A stretch of DNA of 64,000 nt from Rodentolepis nana (Eukaryota > Platyhelminthes > Cestoda > Cyclophyllidea > Hymenolepididae). The position numbers and the translations under genes were made by a program. Where the stretch lies: assembly GCA_900617975.1 (NCBI GenBank), contig UZAE01012058.1, positions 1 through 64,000 on the forward strand, in the 5' to 3' direction. The notes beneath the pieces are model-generated. The model saw nothing but the letters and a program-made list of their open reading frames with translations. It did no database searches and was not told the origin of the DNA. How positions within the stretch are numbered: the stretch's first letter is position 1; every line of letters starts with the position of its first letter. Of this stretch, positions 12,776-26,500 are shown one piece after another.

Positions 12776-15700
12776 CATCAGTACACGGCTTTTCAGAATT
12801 CTAGTGAAGTCGCTCTTTCGGTTTATGCTTCTATTCAACTAACCCCACTGTTTATTTTATATTCCATCCGTTATGAAAATAGTCCATGATTTTTACTCCC
12901 AAGGTCTAACATTCCAATGAATTTAAAGTTTTATTGAAAAAATGAATACGTTCCAAGTGTCATTGGAAACATGCTAATTGATATTGAGATTATAGTAGTT
13001 AAAGCCTTTTTCTGTCATTTAATTTCCTTACGCCAATATATGCATATCAGAATGGGAATTGAAAATAATATCCCTAAGATTTGATTAAAAGAATGAAGGA
13101 CTTTATGTACTTTAATAAGTATGAGAGAGATTTAACTATCATATCCGAAAGCAAAGGCAATTTCATCATATCATTGACACGCCATTTACTGGACAGTCAA
13201 ATTCAATTTGATATTTCCTGCTCAGCCTTGGATTAACCAATTGGAATTTCGAAACTCACTATGAAATGCTTAGGCGAAGTTCTAAACTCATTTTTAACAT
13301 CTAAGCTTTTAAATTAAAATTCTGAAGCAACTCAATATAGAACAGTTAATATAAAATAATATGTTTTTTGCATTCGAATATGTGTGCCATTTCACTATTA
13401 CAACATATGTCTCTCTTACTAACGCTGATATTAGTTCTGGATGTATTAATACTAGGGAGGTGGGGTTAATCCACTCCTTTAGATTAATGTTACTAGAGAA
13501 ATGAGAATAAATTAGGAATTAATTACATTTTCCATGTCTTGAACTTTAGGAGCAAATACAAAATTTGACAAATGGACTGATATAAAGTTCATTAACTTTG
13601 ATTGCATAAAATCGAAACCACCTTTTTAATATAGCAAAATGCATGATACATACTGTTAGCAAAAACTATTGTCAAAATCATTAATTATCTAGTATTTTAA
13701 TTCAAGTTCCATTTTTAAAAATAAACATTCATAAGTCGTTAATTATCCACGAATTACTAACTTAAATGGCCCTACTTTTAACGATTTATTACGTGACTCC
13801 AGTTCATTAATTGAACCATGATTTTCTCTACTTATTTGCGAGATTTCATTGAATATTGTCAAGAATTTAAATGATTGACCACACTCAATGTGTTTTTTAA
13901 AAAATGTAAAATGCGATGCAAAATGACTTTGCATATTTCACGATTTTGAGTCTCATTCTACGAGATTTTACTAATGAATATAAAAGGGATTATTATATAC
14001 TTCAATGCCCATTTAGTACTTAATTAAATATATTTGCAAATAATCTGAATAAGGTGAAACCGAACACTATCACTTAAAGACGGGGATGGATAAAAATTGT
14101 GATTAGGGCCTCATATTCTCATATTTTAAATTTCATTTATATTTACATTGTTCAATTTCATTGCATTGTCTCCTCTAATGGTTGAGTAAAAAAATTTATT
14201 AGTTATTTGGCAATTAAAGTTACTGCTTATGACAACCTCAAATTCCTAACTACAGAGAGGAGGAATATTTTTTCTTTGCATTTATCTCAAATCAGGTGAT
14301 AAAGAAATGTTTGCAACTTTCACTGATTCACCTTTGACTTTAGACCAAGAAATGTCTAACTTCTCTTCAATTTACATGCACCTTCTTTCCTTCCACAAGT
14401 TTTATTTCCAGGTCGACATCACTGATGTGACTGCGAGGTTAACCAGGGACGGCCTATCAGTCAGGCGGAATAAACAGCCTAATTTAGAGTAACCTTGACG
14501 TTTGACGTTTGGCGCATACCCAAGTGGCAGGTTAATTAATCTCCCCATTTTAAATATTTTAAAATCAGAAAAAACTGAGATGGAAGAAGAGGAAAGTTTC
14601 GTTGTCGTTAAAATTTCATGCTTTCTATCCTCTGTATAAATTAATATGCATAAAATGGAAAGTAGGCTTGTTAACAACTGAATGAGCAAAATGCATTAAA
14701 ATTTGCCATTAAGGTAGCTTTAACTTTGAAATCAATAGCCATACCTTAATTTAAGTGATGAAAATTTTCGTCCTAGTAATACGTTAACAACTCTTATTTA
14801 CCATCAAAAGTGTAAGACAACCTCTTCTTCGTTTATTATAATGCACCCTACTTCAGAAAACAAAAGTTACGTATATTTAGCAATGCAGCCTATAAGAATC
14901 AACCTTTCTTTCCTAATGTTAATTCAAATTTGGCGATCAAAATACATTTTAAATCTTGCTCCACAAACTGCAAACTTTGAGTCTATATTAAACTTGAGGT
15001 GTTCATGGTTTGTGTTCCAATAGAAAGTAACCATTTTACTGCCTTCTAAAAAAATAGCATAGATAGAAGAATTGCAAGTAATAATTTAATTTTCGAAGTT
15101 GGTTATTATCGTAATCAATTTTCCATATTGCATTTTTTAAATTGGAAATTAGGTGACAAAGATCGAGCAGCTCTCCTCCCTTCGTCAATAATGGCTTCGC
15201 ATAAATTTGCCCTGAAATTCAATTTTGTTCTTTGTTTCATTTCCCGTGAAAAGAATGCCCCAGAGGAGAGCGTATTTTTGTTGGTCAAGTTCGACCTACT
15301 TTCATTCCTTCAAGCTAGAATGAGTCTCGCGTGTTGATCTGATGATAAACACTGTCCACCTCTATGTTATGTACCACCGAAGTCACGAAAGAACAAATTG
15401 TTATATTCTGGTAGACGAACCATAGTTACGATTAGATCTCTCGGGTTAGTCACCAACTTAAACCAACTTATCAACAATTTCTAACTGCTACACGAAATCT
15501 GAGCTACGCGAAAGGTGCGATTTATTAAAAAGACTTATTTTTAGGAATCAAATAACCTAACTCTCTAAAGCAATAGCAAAACACAAACTTTAAATCCGTT
15601 GAATGTCACTAAAACGATCTGTTAACTGGAATTCCATTAAATCCTACAAATTTAGCTTTCTTAAGCGTGGAATGGAATCAGATAAATTTGTATCTATGAA

Positions 15701-16468
15701 GATAAATTTGCAGTAAAATGGAGCTAACACGCATTCATATTTAATATCCTACCGACAGTCTTGTACAAAGGCACCATAGCTCAATATCTGCGTTTAATCA
15801 AATCAATTATTAACAAGTTCAGGGTAGTTTATTAGTTCTCAAAAATTATGACAAACTAATACCGCTTTATTGAGACATCTTGAGCCTTACTTACAAATAC
15901 AAATAATTTCTACCGATATTCGAAGAAGTGGAATGTATTCGTTAAAATTATAGACATTTGCACTCACTGATTTCATTGTAATTTCAATAAAACGATATAC
16001 TTAAATCACTCAACAATGTTAGTCATTGAATTACCTCGATCCAGATTACCTAGTTGCCAGTTTACCCTGGTACACTAGCCGTGTAAACAAAGTCTTATCT
16101 TTGCATTAATCCAGTAGCTCATAGCTAAGCTGTTATGGAAAATGAATTCAGCCATTTCCGGCTATGTCATTGTCAACTTGCAAATGGAAAAAAATTCATT
16201 CAACATCTGGATAAACTAGTGTAATAGAAATCTAACACTTTATTCACCTAATTGTGACGCAATTCGCGGTGGTGTATTTTTTAAAAAATTTCGAATTCTC
16301 AAGAATTTGCTCCTAGCAGATAATATAAAAAGTAATATCTTCTGCAAACTAAAAGTTAATTTTCATGCCCATGGATATGTTGATGAGTTATCTGATAAAC
16401 AGAAAGTTATAACTAAGTCAGAAAGCTAAAAAATTACGAAGAATGCGGATTAGTATTTATTGCGTGGA
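12776..16468. other. Intergenic between mariner copy 1 and the membrane-protein gene
   Basis: Only the weak candidate exon at 14412-14492 stands out. No RNA gene or repeat copy seen. Confidence 0.55.
14412..14492 (+). CDS. Candidate terminal exon (weak)
   Basis: A strong acceptor (AAGTTTTATTTCCAG) is followed by a 26-codon frame VDITDVTARLTRDGLSVRRN-KQPNLE and TAA. It is locally GC-richer than its surroundings. The wording faintly recalls small heat-shock-type strands but is too short to assign. No partner exon found on the plus strand. Confidence 0.22.
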   Translation, partial: VDITDVTARLTRDGLSVRRNKQPNLE

Positions 16469-16489
16469 ACACCCCAATATTTGGGGTGT
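16469..16489. other. Perfect 9-bp hairpin just past the candidate poly(A) site
   Basis: ACACCCCAA, a TAT loop, then TTGGGGTGT: a perfect 9-bp inverted repeat with a 3-nt loop in AT-rich surroundings, about 70 bp beyond the AATAAA of the membrane-protein gene. It may be a 3'-end or pause element, or chance. Confidence 0.5.
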
Positions 16490-16554
16490 GCGGTCGTACA
16501 CGTAGAGCTCTGCTCAGATATTTAGCTATTAATGTTCACAAAAATTATGCTCGA

Positions 16555-16560
16555 TTTATT
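16555..16560 (-). terminator. Candidate polyadenylation signal of the membrane-protein gene
   Basis: An AATAAA hexamer in minus-strand sense lies about 290 bp after the exon 12 stop codon. The implied 3' UTR is about 300 nt. It contains a somewhat GC-richer block with repeated AGCT motifs. Confidence 0.45.
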
Positions 16561-16847
16561 TGATAACTATTTGCACTCTGCCGAGGTCGTATTTTGCAGT
16601 GAACGACTTCTGTGCAACACGTCTCCTTCCTCCCTAGCTTAGCTGTAGCTCAGCTAATTCACGGAGTCTAGTCAGATATACTGGAAATACTGCCATAGAG
16701 ATTTCTAAGTCGGTCAAGGCTTTACAATTATAGCAGTCTGCTACAATAAGCAACTTTAATTAAATTACCGCAACGAATTAATTAAACAAAGTGGAAAAAA
16801 TTCTGTACTTTCCATAATATTATTATGTTAAACAATAGTAAGAGAAA

Positions 16848-17270
16848 TCATACCAGATCGTGTTTAAACCGCTCTACAAACCGATACATCCGTTTTCTCA
16901 GCCGATTTTCATTTAGTCTAGTTAGAGTAAGTAGCGCTCTGTTTAGATTCTCAACGTGATTATGAATGAGAATTTCCGATCGTTTGTAGTAGTCAGTTTC
17001 ACTGGTTTGTTCCATCTTTGAACTTCCATCTTTAAGAGAATTAACATTCTTTGGGGTTTGCAGAAACCAATGATTCACGGAAATAGCAAAGAGAGCTAGG
17101 AAGATTACGGTGGCGCAAATGAAGAAAATGATGATGAATCGATTTGTTCTTGCAAAAGACATGTGAAGATAAGATGCACTGGAACCTCCCACTTCTTGCA
17201 CCGATTTGATTGGACGGATGTAGTCTGGTGTACTTGGTTGGTATCGTTGAGGTCCCTCGAATGTGTTATC
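16848..17270 (-). CDS. Membrane glycoprotein gene, exon 12 (probable terminal exon)
   Basis: Residues 1214-1353, phase 0, after an acceptor with a mediocre tract (TATTTTAAAAAAG). It carries a clear last membrane helix (RFIIIFFICATVIFLALFAI, about 1258-1279) and then a polar, basic helical tail ending RFVERFKHDLV and TGA. The alternative is a weak GTATGA donor two codons before the stop leading to further exons; I found no convincing minus-strand exon below 16.8 kb. An AATAAA at 16560-16555 supports termination here. Confidence 0.75.
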   Translation of the reverse strand, partial: DNTFEGPQRYQPSTPDYIRPIKSVQEVGGSSASYLHMSFARTNRFIIIFFICATVIFLALFAISVNHWFLQTPKNVNSLKDGSSKMEQTSETDYYKRSEILIHNHVENLNRALLTLTRLNENRLRKRMYRFVERFKHDLV

Positions 17271-20200
17271 CTTTTTTAAAATAAATATGAAATTTAATAC
17301 ACCTTTATAAAACATCAAGATGAATTCATCAATTAATTTGGATGCTAATTTTATAATTCAGTTGTTAAGTAAACAAGATACCCTGACCAACAAAAGGACT
17401 AGCTTTAAACCCACTTTTTTGCAAATCATAATTAAATGATAATGTTAATATATCAATTCGCTGGTGATTTACTTCAAATTCAACAAATTTTTGTCACAAC
17501 TATTGATAAATGCGGGAAATATACGGAGGACCTGATGAAGTTTGCCATTCCATAAAATATGATAAAAAATTAGCAGTGCAGCGCATTCAGCTTCCTGTTT
17601 ACGGTTTTGGAGAAATCTCAGTTCGTAGGCTATCAGGCAAGAAGAAATTAGCTCGTATAACCTTAGAATACCTCTTCAAATTTACTCATTTAAATCACAC
17701 ATAGTATTTTGGTACGAGACTTTAAAGTTTGTTAAGCTAAAACCCGATATGATGAGAATATCCCAAAATGATGATTTATTACAACTTGTTTTACTGTATC
17801 ACCAACAATAATCCAGCAACATTATGTATTTATGTAGATATGGAAGAGGCTCTAATGTCAAACGGGTGCAAAATCTTTGCAATGTAATCATTTTGCTACA
17901 AGTTGTGGTAATTTTTAGAGCTTCTATTAATGTAGTGTACCCAATACCATCCCAGGCATAGATAGATATATGAATTTGTGTTTTATGTAGTTAACCTCAG
18001 CTTCGGGTAAAAGTATCTACATGTGAATTGTAAAATGTAGAGAAATATACAGAATTTTATTAAGTATTGTAATTGAAACAGAGATAAGTAGAGGAATCTC
18101 GAGAATTTGAGGGAACCTATAAGATTTGCAGCTTTATATACTCATAATGACACTGACACAAAGGCACACTTAGCCATACAATGTGCACCTAATTAGCACT
18201 TACAAAAAATACCGTGTAAACAAAAGCATACCTAGTTCAGTTACTTTGCTGAGATAGTCAAGGTCATAATTAAATTTATGGAAAAAATAAGGACTTGTTC
18301 CAAGCCGGAGATTTTCATTAGCGGAATTCAAATTTGAAAAGGAAACGCCCATGCCAATACAATACTGGGATAAGAGATTCGTGACTAAAAATGGCATTTG
18401 CATTGTCCTGTTATCAACTCAAGACCTCTTTGGGTTGTTACTTAATATGCCAATTCTTTCACCTTGAACTTCCTGTTATTTCCTTTCAAGGACCTGGGAA
18501 CCAATTGCAGTGAATGCGCACATAGTCTAAGCTCTAAAGACCACTTTTTTCTTTTACTTTAAGAAATAATAAAAATATCGGATCATGGCTATATTTTAAA
18601 ATATACTCTACAGATCCAGATCTGAAAGGACTAATTAGACTTATCACCGTTTCCTTAAGGTGGCAATGCCTAATGTGAAATTAAGTTAATCAGATAACAA
18701 GTTCTATATACTGCCCCCACAGATTTCCCATTGAATCTGGTAATCAATTTTGGAATTTGAGCATGATGTTGTGATATATGCTTCTTGTGCACATAAAGCC
18801 TATTAAGTCACCGAATCATTGTCCGATTCTTCTTGAAATCTAATTAGAATTCTGCTGGATTACAGTTGTCAGTATTTAGAAATTTACCTATGATTTAAAT
18901 TTGTAAAATGGGGACACTAATTTACCATTTCTGGGGTGTGTGATAGACTTACCTCCACGTGGTGCACCCTGGGCAACGTATACTCATACAGCAAAAAAGT
19001 TTATAAACTGGCAGTTGACTTCTGACTTCAAACTACCATGACCCCACTCTATGTGATATTCGACAACGTCACTTTGTGTCAGTCAACTCTTTCACATCTG
19101 TGAATCACTCTCGCCTTTTTTGTGACTATGAAGTCCCCCTGCCTCTGTGAAGCCCGAGGTCAACTAAATGGCTAAGAAAAACTTTCATAAAGCATACCAT
19201 TTGACATAAAAAATATATCTGTAAAATTATCCCATTTGAGGTTGTCAATAACGAAATTAGTTATATAATGAATTAATGAGTTCTGAAAAGGGTAATCTCT
19301 AGATAATTGGACTTGAAAATCGTGTCACGAACTGCTGAACCATTTCCTTTGCGCAGAACCCTAATCCTATCCTGGTTGACACATATTTAAAATGGCCCAG
19401 GGTTATATCCACGAAATGCGTTACAACTATTACCAGCATTACTAACCACCGCAACGTTGTCGCCAATCAGAGTGTGGCAAACGTTTGTGTCCAAAAACGT
19501 TACCCAGTTCTCTTCAGCTAGATTTGGAGACGTTTGTCGTGCCTAAATATCCCTAATTAACATGCCCCTTCAAATCCCAATGGTCAAGATATGCAGTAAG
19601 TTCACAATGGGGGGAATTAAATCGTTATATCATCGGATGAGGAAAGAGTGGAGGCAGTTTTACCTTCTTAACGGCAAATGGAAACCATATGCGTTCATAT
19701 GGATGTAGCTGAACTCTTGAAAATCCGGTTGCCAAACCCAATCTCCGGAAGCCTCGAAAGACCCCGAAAAGAGCTCAAGAAGGAGTCAGCACTCAAAAGA
19801 AGGGAAGGGAAGTATTGAATACGGAACGATGTCCTTGTCGAAAAGGGTTAAATTAACAAATTATTGCCAATAATTTAAAAAACCAAGTATATTTGCTAGA
19901 ATACACTAAATAACAGGGTCATTGGCAGGCATAATTTTGGATTAAAGTCGGAATTTAAACTATTTACAAATTATTATTGAGTTCTGGGAATGTGGGCATT
20001 TTGTGGCTTAACGAGCTTCATATCAAATTTCAGAAATCATTAAAACTTATTTAAGTTGTTTAAAAAATCAAGAATTTAGTACTCTTAGGCTGTGCGTTTA
20101 AAACAACCTCTCATGTCTAAATTTATGCCCAAATGAATGCAATACACGACTCAGAGATTTTGCCGATTTTCTAGATATTTCATAATTTAATGAGTTCAGC

Positions 20201-20526
20201 AATAAAACTGCCATCACACAAACGCAACATTTAGAAGGGTGTGTTTGATAACAATAAAGTGCTTTAGTGGCTGAAACATTTAAAACTAGTCGGATTTCTC
20301 TCAGGCAAAGGAGGGTTGAAATTTTAGCCGATTTATAGTCCCAGGCAAAGTCAAGCAATCAAACAAATGAGATCAAGAGGAAGGAAGAGGCAAATGCTGA
20401 AAATCGTAGTGTAGTCCGTGGTAATTGAATTACTAGCCAATTGGCTCACCTTGTCTTGTAGGTAGTGCAGTAAATTTTGCGCAAAAATAAAAAAATGAAT
20501 TGACTTTAACTCGAATAGGTCTCTGA

Positions 20527-20557
<31 letters not shown>

Positions 20558-23500
20558 ACCCCGCCCTCACAATTCTCCGACATCTTGCTTCTTGCTCTTT
20601 ATATCAGGATTCGGTTCTATTTCCTCGTGTCAAACAGTAAATACTAAAAATAATTCAATATCCGAAAATCAAAATGGTTGATGCAGAGGAGAATAAACTC
20701 GAATACGTCGAATGTTAATGTTATAGCCGAGTTCTCCTGAAACTATGATTACAAAGTTAACCCCTAAATCCGGAACATTAAAGTCGTGTCATTAATAAGG
20801 TATGTAAGTACTGACATGTAATTCCGTTTAATCTCTCTCTCTGACATTCAGAACGACAGACTCAGAGTATAATAAAATTGCTCATCAAATAAGATGGGGA
20901 GTAACTCTGACAACTACCTTATCATATCTAATTTTCCTGATTATTTGAAAAGCCGATCCGTCATCGTTCAGTTCTGGCGCCTGTCTTTTGTCTCACACGT
21001 CCAATGCCTCTTTGTTCCACCTTCTTCCGCACCTGTACTCACAAGTGTGCAATTTTAAATTAATTCTAACTATGTCTTTGTTTTATGCACTTGAAATGCT
21101 ATAATATCCTGCTGGCTTTGAGACGATCAAAACTAACACAGCAATGTGATTTCCACCCCTACTTTAGTCTGGCTCTTAAAGTGACTTTATTAAATGAAAT
21201 AGAGCCACTCAAAAAACCCAATTAAAAAACATTAATGCAAAACATGTGTTTAAGAAGGAAAAAAAGAAAAAAATCGAAAATGACTAGTTAAGTCTAAGCT
21301 GAAGTTAATAGCCTCAAATTTTCCCGCGCTCAGGAGAAGATCCTTAATTGTCTAAATTAATTATATTCCAATCTGCACTTGCATTAATGAGCCTAAAAGT
21401 TAAAGTCCATGCTTTTCGGCCATAGCATATTGATGTCGCATTCAATGGAATGCACGTTTGTTACACCAGGGATCGAAAGAGTGATGCATTTCCAGTACCG
21501 AGAGCAGCAAATCGCACTGATTAACGCCTTTTCAATGCGAAAAGTGATGAAAAGTGAGACTCCTGTAAGAGCGATCTTGGGTTGCAATCTTCCTAACCTT
21601 GCCAAGTGCCTTTGTGAACTATCTCCATAAAAATAAGGCATACGCAAAACAGAATTGGAACATCGACATATTTACATATTCTATCATGAAAATAACGACT
21701 GTATTTGGTTAATATTTTCTCATACATCATTTTTAATCTTGGTATTCATTGATTTAAAATTTAACATTAAATCATATTACTTCTATTTCATTTTTTATCA
21801 AAAAGTCATATACTGTTAATCATGCGATTTAAACAGGTCAGTCAATCAAATGGACTCATAAAAATATAAATTAAATCAAAAAGATTGAAAAATAAAAAAA
21901 GACAGATGGAACTAATATTTCCTGTGGTTTGAACGAAGAAATAAATTTAGTTGTGCTGTGCCAAAATAAATCAGCTTTAGCGTTTCCTTTGATGAATTCG
22001 GCTCAATTTGTATGAAGTGCAAATCTTAGCCTGTAACGACTAGCCAATAGACTCATATTGAGGTAAGATGGATCATTTTTAGGTACGCATGGCGTAAGGA
22101 GCCATTTTCGTTATATTACAAAGCATAAAAAGTTTGGAAATACCTAATAACGGAAAGGTGTTTGAATATAAACGTTTGCATTTGTACACTTCAAAACGGA
22201 GGCTTAATCCTCTAAGTTTGAATGTATAGGTTAATTTAGATTTTGATGATACTGAAGAGTCAAGTTTTACTCTCAGATTTCAAGAACGAAGTCCAAGAAA
22301 TTCGATAAATGCTTTATTTAGTGTTCTATATCTCCAAATGAGAGGTGTACGATAGACTTACCTCCACGTAATGCACCCTAGGCAACGTATACTCATACGG
22401 CAAAAAGGTATATAAACCGGCAGTTAACTTCAAATTGCATGTCATATTCCACCACTTTACATTACTCATCTTACCTTTTTCCCTACCTTTATGTCTGTCT
22501 GCCTCTTTTACATCTGTGAATCGCTCTTCTGTTCCCCGCTCCTCGACTTTCTGCTACTTTGATGAACCTTCCCGCTGTGAAGCTCGAAGTCAGCTAAATG
22601 GCTAATGATGACTGTCATAAAGCCTGTCATTTGTTATAAATAAATATCTCCAAATCATTTAATGCGCATATTCAAAGGTCCAGCAAAGTTGAAAGTAAAT
22701 TAAACAAAGAAAATAAGTAAAACATTCCATATGCACGTAATACAGTGATGATTCGAATGCGTTTTGGCAGTGAACAAAGCGCTTCTCAGAACCAATTGTA
22801 AAAGGGAAATGAATTGACGTATTTTTAAATTTTTGAAAGCCACCATATCACTTAACAAAGGCTGCGTTTTTCGATTCCTGTACTTTAAAATTCCTCTTCA
22901 AAATGGAACGCACTTTTTAATGAGGATTTTTGTTTGGTAAAATTTAAAGCTCTATGAAATATTTATGTAACTCATCTGGGCTGAAATATCAACTTTCACT
23001 TAAATAACATAAAATCCCACTTTAGCCAAACACATTAACCACGGAAATCGAAAAGTACAAGGAATTTATTGCTGATTGTCGATTTAATCTTAAAAAATAA
23101 AAAAAACAATTAAACGAAAGTGGAATTTAATTTAATTATCTAAAATTACTTCAAAACGTATTATTTTGAACATTTTTGGCCAAATCGCATCATATAATTA
23201 TTATTTACTGAAATTTATCAAAAATGAATAATGAAACATTGGAAATAAGTTAATTTCCTTTAGAGGGTCAAATGGCTAAGCTTAACCATATTCAAAACAC
23301 CTTAGATAGCACTGATAGATGCTTAAAATTTAAGAAAATGAAATAAAGTACATGATACAAATTTAATAAGTAAATGAGAATATAGCCAAGTCAACGGAAG
23401 CTTTAAACACGCATGAATAGGGAAGGGTAATATAAAAAAGAGAATGCTTCGAAGCAAGAATTCTCATTCTTTCACTCAGGATTAATCAGGCTGATTGACT

Positions 23501-26500
23501 AAAAACATCAATAGATATAGTTCAATTAGCATTGATCTCAAGATAACCAATTTGACATTGGAGTACACTGCCAGGTTAGTTATCAAATTTTGTACTATTC
23601 TGTAAATTTATTTTTGCCTTAAAACAGTGTTTTAAAGTTAATACAGTTATATCTGTTGATATCGAACGCCAAGTTTTAGAAGTCATTAACGCCAGTACCC
23701 CCCTAGATCAGTTGCATTATTATTGATGATTTTCCTCTTGAGAAGGGTTTCAAAACAAAGCAATAAGTAAACTGATGATTTTATTAAAAGTTTGATACTA
23801 AAAGCTGCAGCAGCAACAGAATAGATTTAGTAGCTCTCTTAGTGCAAACCAATTATAACTAATTTGGCTAACCCCGATTCCCAAGATACCACCTCGCGAC
23901 AACAGACCTAATAACAATGCCCAAGGGCATGCTTCGGGCACTTCTATTTGAAATCTCCTTTTATTTTTCGCGCCAAAAAATGCAATTTGAATTCCTTCAA
24001 TGCCTACTTCAATTAGATCGGATTAGGAGTTTTAGTGGACTTAGAGATTACACAGGAGAAGTTAATGTCCACATTCTCTACGCTTATTTCCACACTGGCC
24101 GTCTGCTACGAATCCTCGAACCGGCATATTTTTCCTGGTTAGAAAATTGAGAATACAGCTTTAATTTCCTAGTACTTCCTAGGATGAACCTTTCGATGAA
24201 TTTAGTGAAATATTTATCAGGAATTGTGTTAGTCAAGTGAAATGAACTATGAAGCGAAATTTTCGTAAGCTTACTTTATCTCTACGATTCAGGTTAGCAT
24301 ATTCATTCGAAGATAATTATTTCCCAATTCTAAGTTTGCCGTTGGATAAAAGAAATATCTCGAACTTAAGCCAGTCTGAAAGAATTAGATATTAATTAGC
24401 GAACTAAGCAGAAATTCGAAGATGTTTTTTCCCAATACTATTATTCTAAATATACTTCTGAATCGTTATTTTTTCCAAATTTTTGATATAAATATTGCAT
24501 AAGGATAAGTATGTTAGTCTTATCTTCTTGTCATTGACAGCTAAGTTGCATGAGACTGTCAGTGTTAAGGAAATGCACTGTCAACTGTGTCAAGAGAAAG
24601 ACACACTGATAAGCATTCAAATTGTCTTGACAACATGGAGATTTAAATTAACATAAGAACTATAGTATATTCAATTATTTTAGGCGGTTGAGTTTAAAAC
24701 TCAGAATTATTATTTCACTATGAACAGAAAAACTAAAAAATATGTAAAATTAGCTTTAAACATTTTTAATTATTTTATCGCAATTTCGATAAAATTTAAA
24801 GGTTTTACTTGTGAATATCCATCTTAAAAGATCAGGATTTAACTAGAAAGAATTACGATTTATTTGATTAGCGGAAACACGCATATCATGTCAGAAAATT
24901 TAAAACTAGATCGGTTTCTTGGATCAATAATGCAAGTTCAAGCAAACATGTAATTTTGATTTTTTTGGGAAAGAAATTAAAATAACTCTATCCATTAAAT
25001 TGGCTCCCAATAACTGAACAAATTGACGAAAGCTTGACTTAAGGCAGATACTTCATCTCTATGAATGATCATTTCATTTTTTTAATTTTTAACTGCATCA
25101 AAATATAAGCTTTTCAGTGAACCGCCAAGTTCCATTGTTTCCGGTATTCAGTACACTGTTTTATGTTACCGCGAATGAAAAGTTAAAATGCCGCATCCCA
25201 TTCATGACATATGGCTTATCAATTATGATATCTTCTTTTCACCAAAACAAGTAAACATTTATTTGCAGATAACATTCTAATATAAACTCGGAATGGAGAC
25301 TTTGCGTTGGAAAATCATTAAAAAGTGGATTGAATAACGAGTTTTCTAATACACGAATGCTTTTAATAGTTGATGATAATCATTAATGCTTTTAAATGGC
25401 GCGTTTTTAAAGTGAGTGATTTTGGCATAGCAGACGCCATGCGCGTTCGACAAATCGAGGCGGATATGAGATCGGTGCCCATTGGTGCGCATCCGGAGTT
25501 GTACTTGGCCAACCTTACTGGCTAACAAGAGAGTGTGGTGGTACGCTAATTTCATTTAAGAGTGGGTTCATGGCACATTTTAGTGACTAGCCTCCTTCTA
25601 ATGTTGATTGGCAACGCCGCACTCGTAGCTACATTTCTCAGAAAGTCGAGGGGCAATGATGATTTATCAATATATTAAATAATCCTATTAGTTGATACTT
25701 GAATTTTTACATTTTAATATTGAAGTACACTTTCATACATTATCTGATGAATTAAATAAGCATATTTATGTGCGTTTCAGTGATTTAATATTTAATGCTG
25801 GTCTTGCTAGGTACGAAGAAATAGGAATTAGGATTTTCCGATCTAATTAAACAAAAAGTATTGATTGGGTGGAACGAAATAAAGATCGGGAAATATTTTG
25901 TTTGATGGGAAAAGTAAGACAAAGAGTAGGTTGATAGGAAGTGAATGGACTGCTCTCAATGGGGTTTTAGGTGGCAAATCAATAAATTGATTGAGAGAAA
26001 TTGCGTTGAAAACGTTCCTTCCTCAGCTTTAATTAGTCCAATATCACAACTTAGATAGATGAAGGGAGAAAATGTTGAACTGATTGTTGCTGTTAGGGCT
26101 TTAGATAGAATGAAGCTCAAAATGTGGATATTTGACAACAGGATTCGCAAATCAGGCGTTAAGTCAATCCACACCAAGAAACTGACCACTAAAAGTCATA
26201 TTACACAGTGTAGGCTAATGTTTGGAAAGCTAAGAATCGATTTCAATAAATCGATGTACAAATTTATATTGTCATAACTAGGAGAACGTACAATAGACAA
26301 ATACAGAGCGGGAAAGATTGCCGAGAAGGGACATATTCTGGAGAATAACAATTATAATCAAGTGCATTTCGATAACAAAGTTGTCAAATCATTAAGAAAT
26401 GGTTTAGATTCAACTTACGATATCGGGTTTAGAAGTTGACGAATGACCACATTGATAATGGGTCTGTTCATGGAACGAGCTGTACTGCGATCCATCCAGC

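Larger units (their letters stand above)
17271..26418 (-). other. Intron 11 (9.1 kb)
   Basis: Contains two antisense ribozyme-SINE copies (18933-19211 and 22340-22643), a C30 tract (20528-20557), a GC-richer decayed island (19330-19860) and coding-like islands near 21450-21630 and 25420-25535. None of these islands joins exons 11 and 12 with convincing splice sites. Confidence 0.7.

Noticed and set aside
17510..17704. Plus-strand open frame just upstream of exon 12 (starts MREIYGGPDEVC)
   Set aside because: Plausible-looking residues, but there are no splice partners or recognisable motif, and it lies inside an intron of the opposite-strand gene; treated as chance.
19390..19512. Possible extra minus-strand exon in intron 11 in phase with exons 11 and 12
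   Set aside because: No pyrimidine tract before the acceptor and only a poor GTTAGT donor; the surroundings look like a decayed repeat.
23917..24150. Plus-strand open frame in intron 11 (MPKGMLRALLFE onward)
   Set aside because: Some protein texture, but isolated, without splice sites or known motif; not enough to call.
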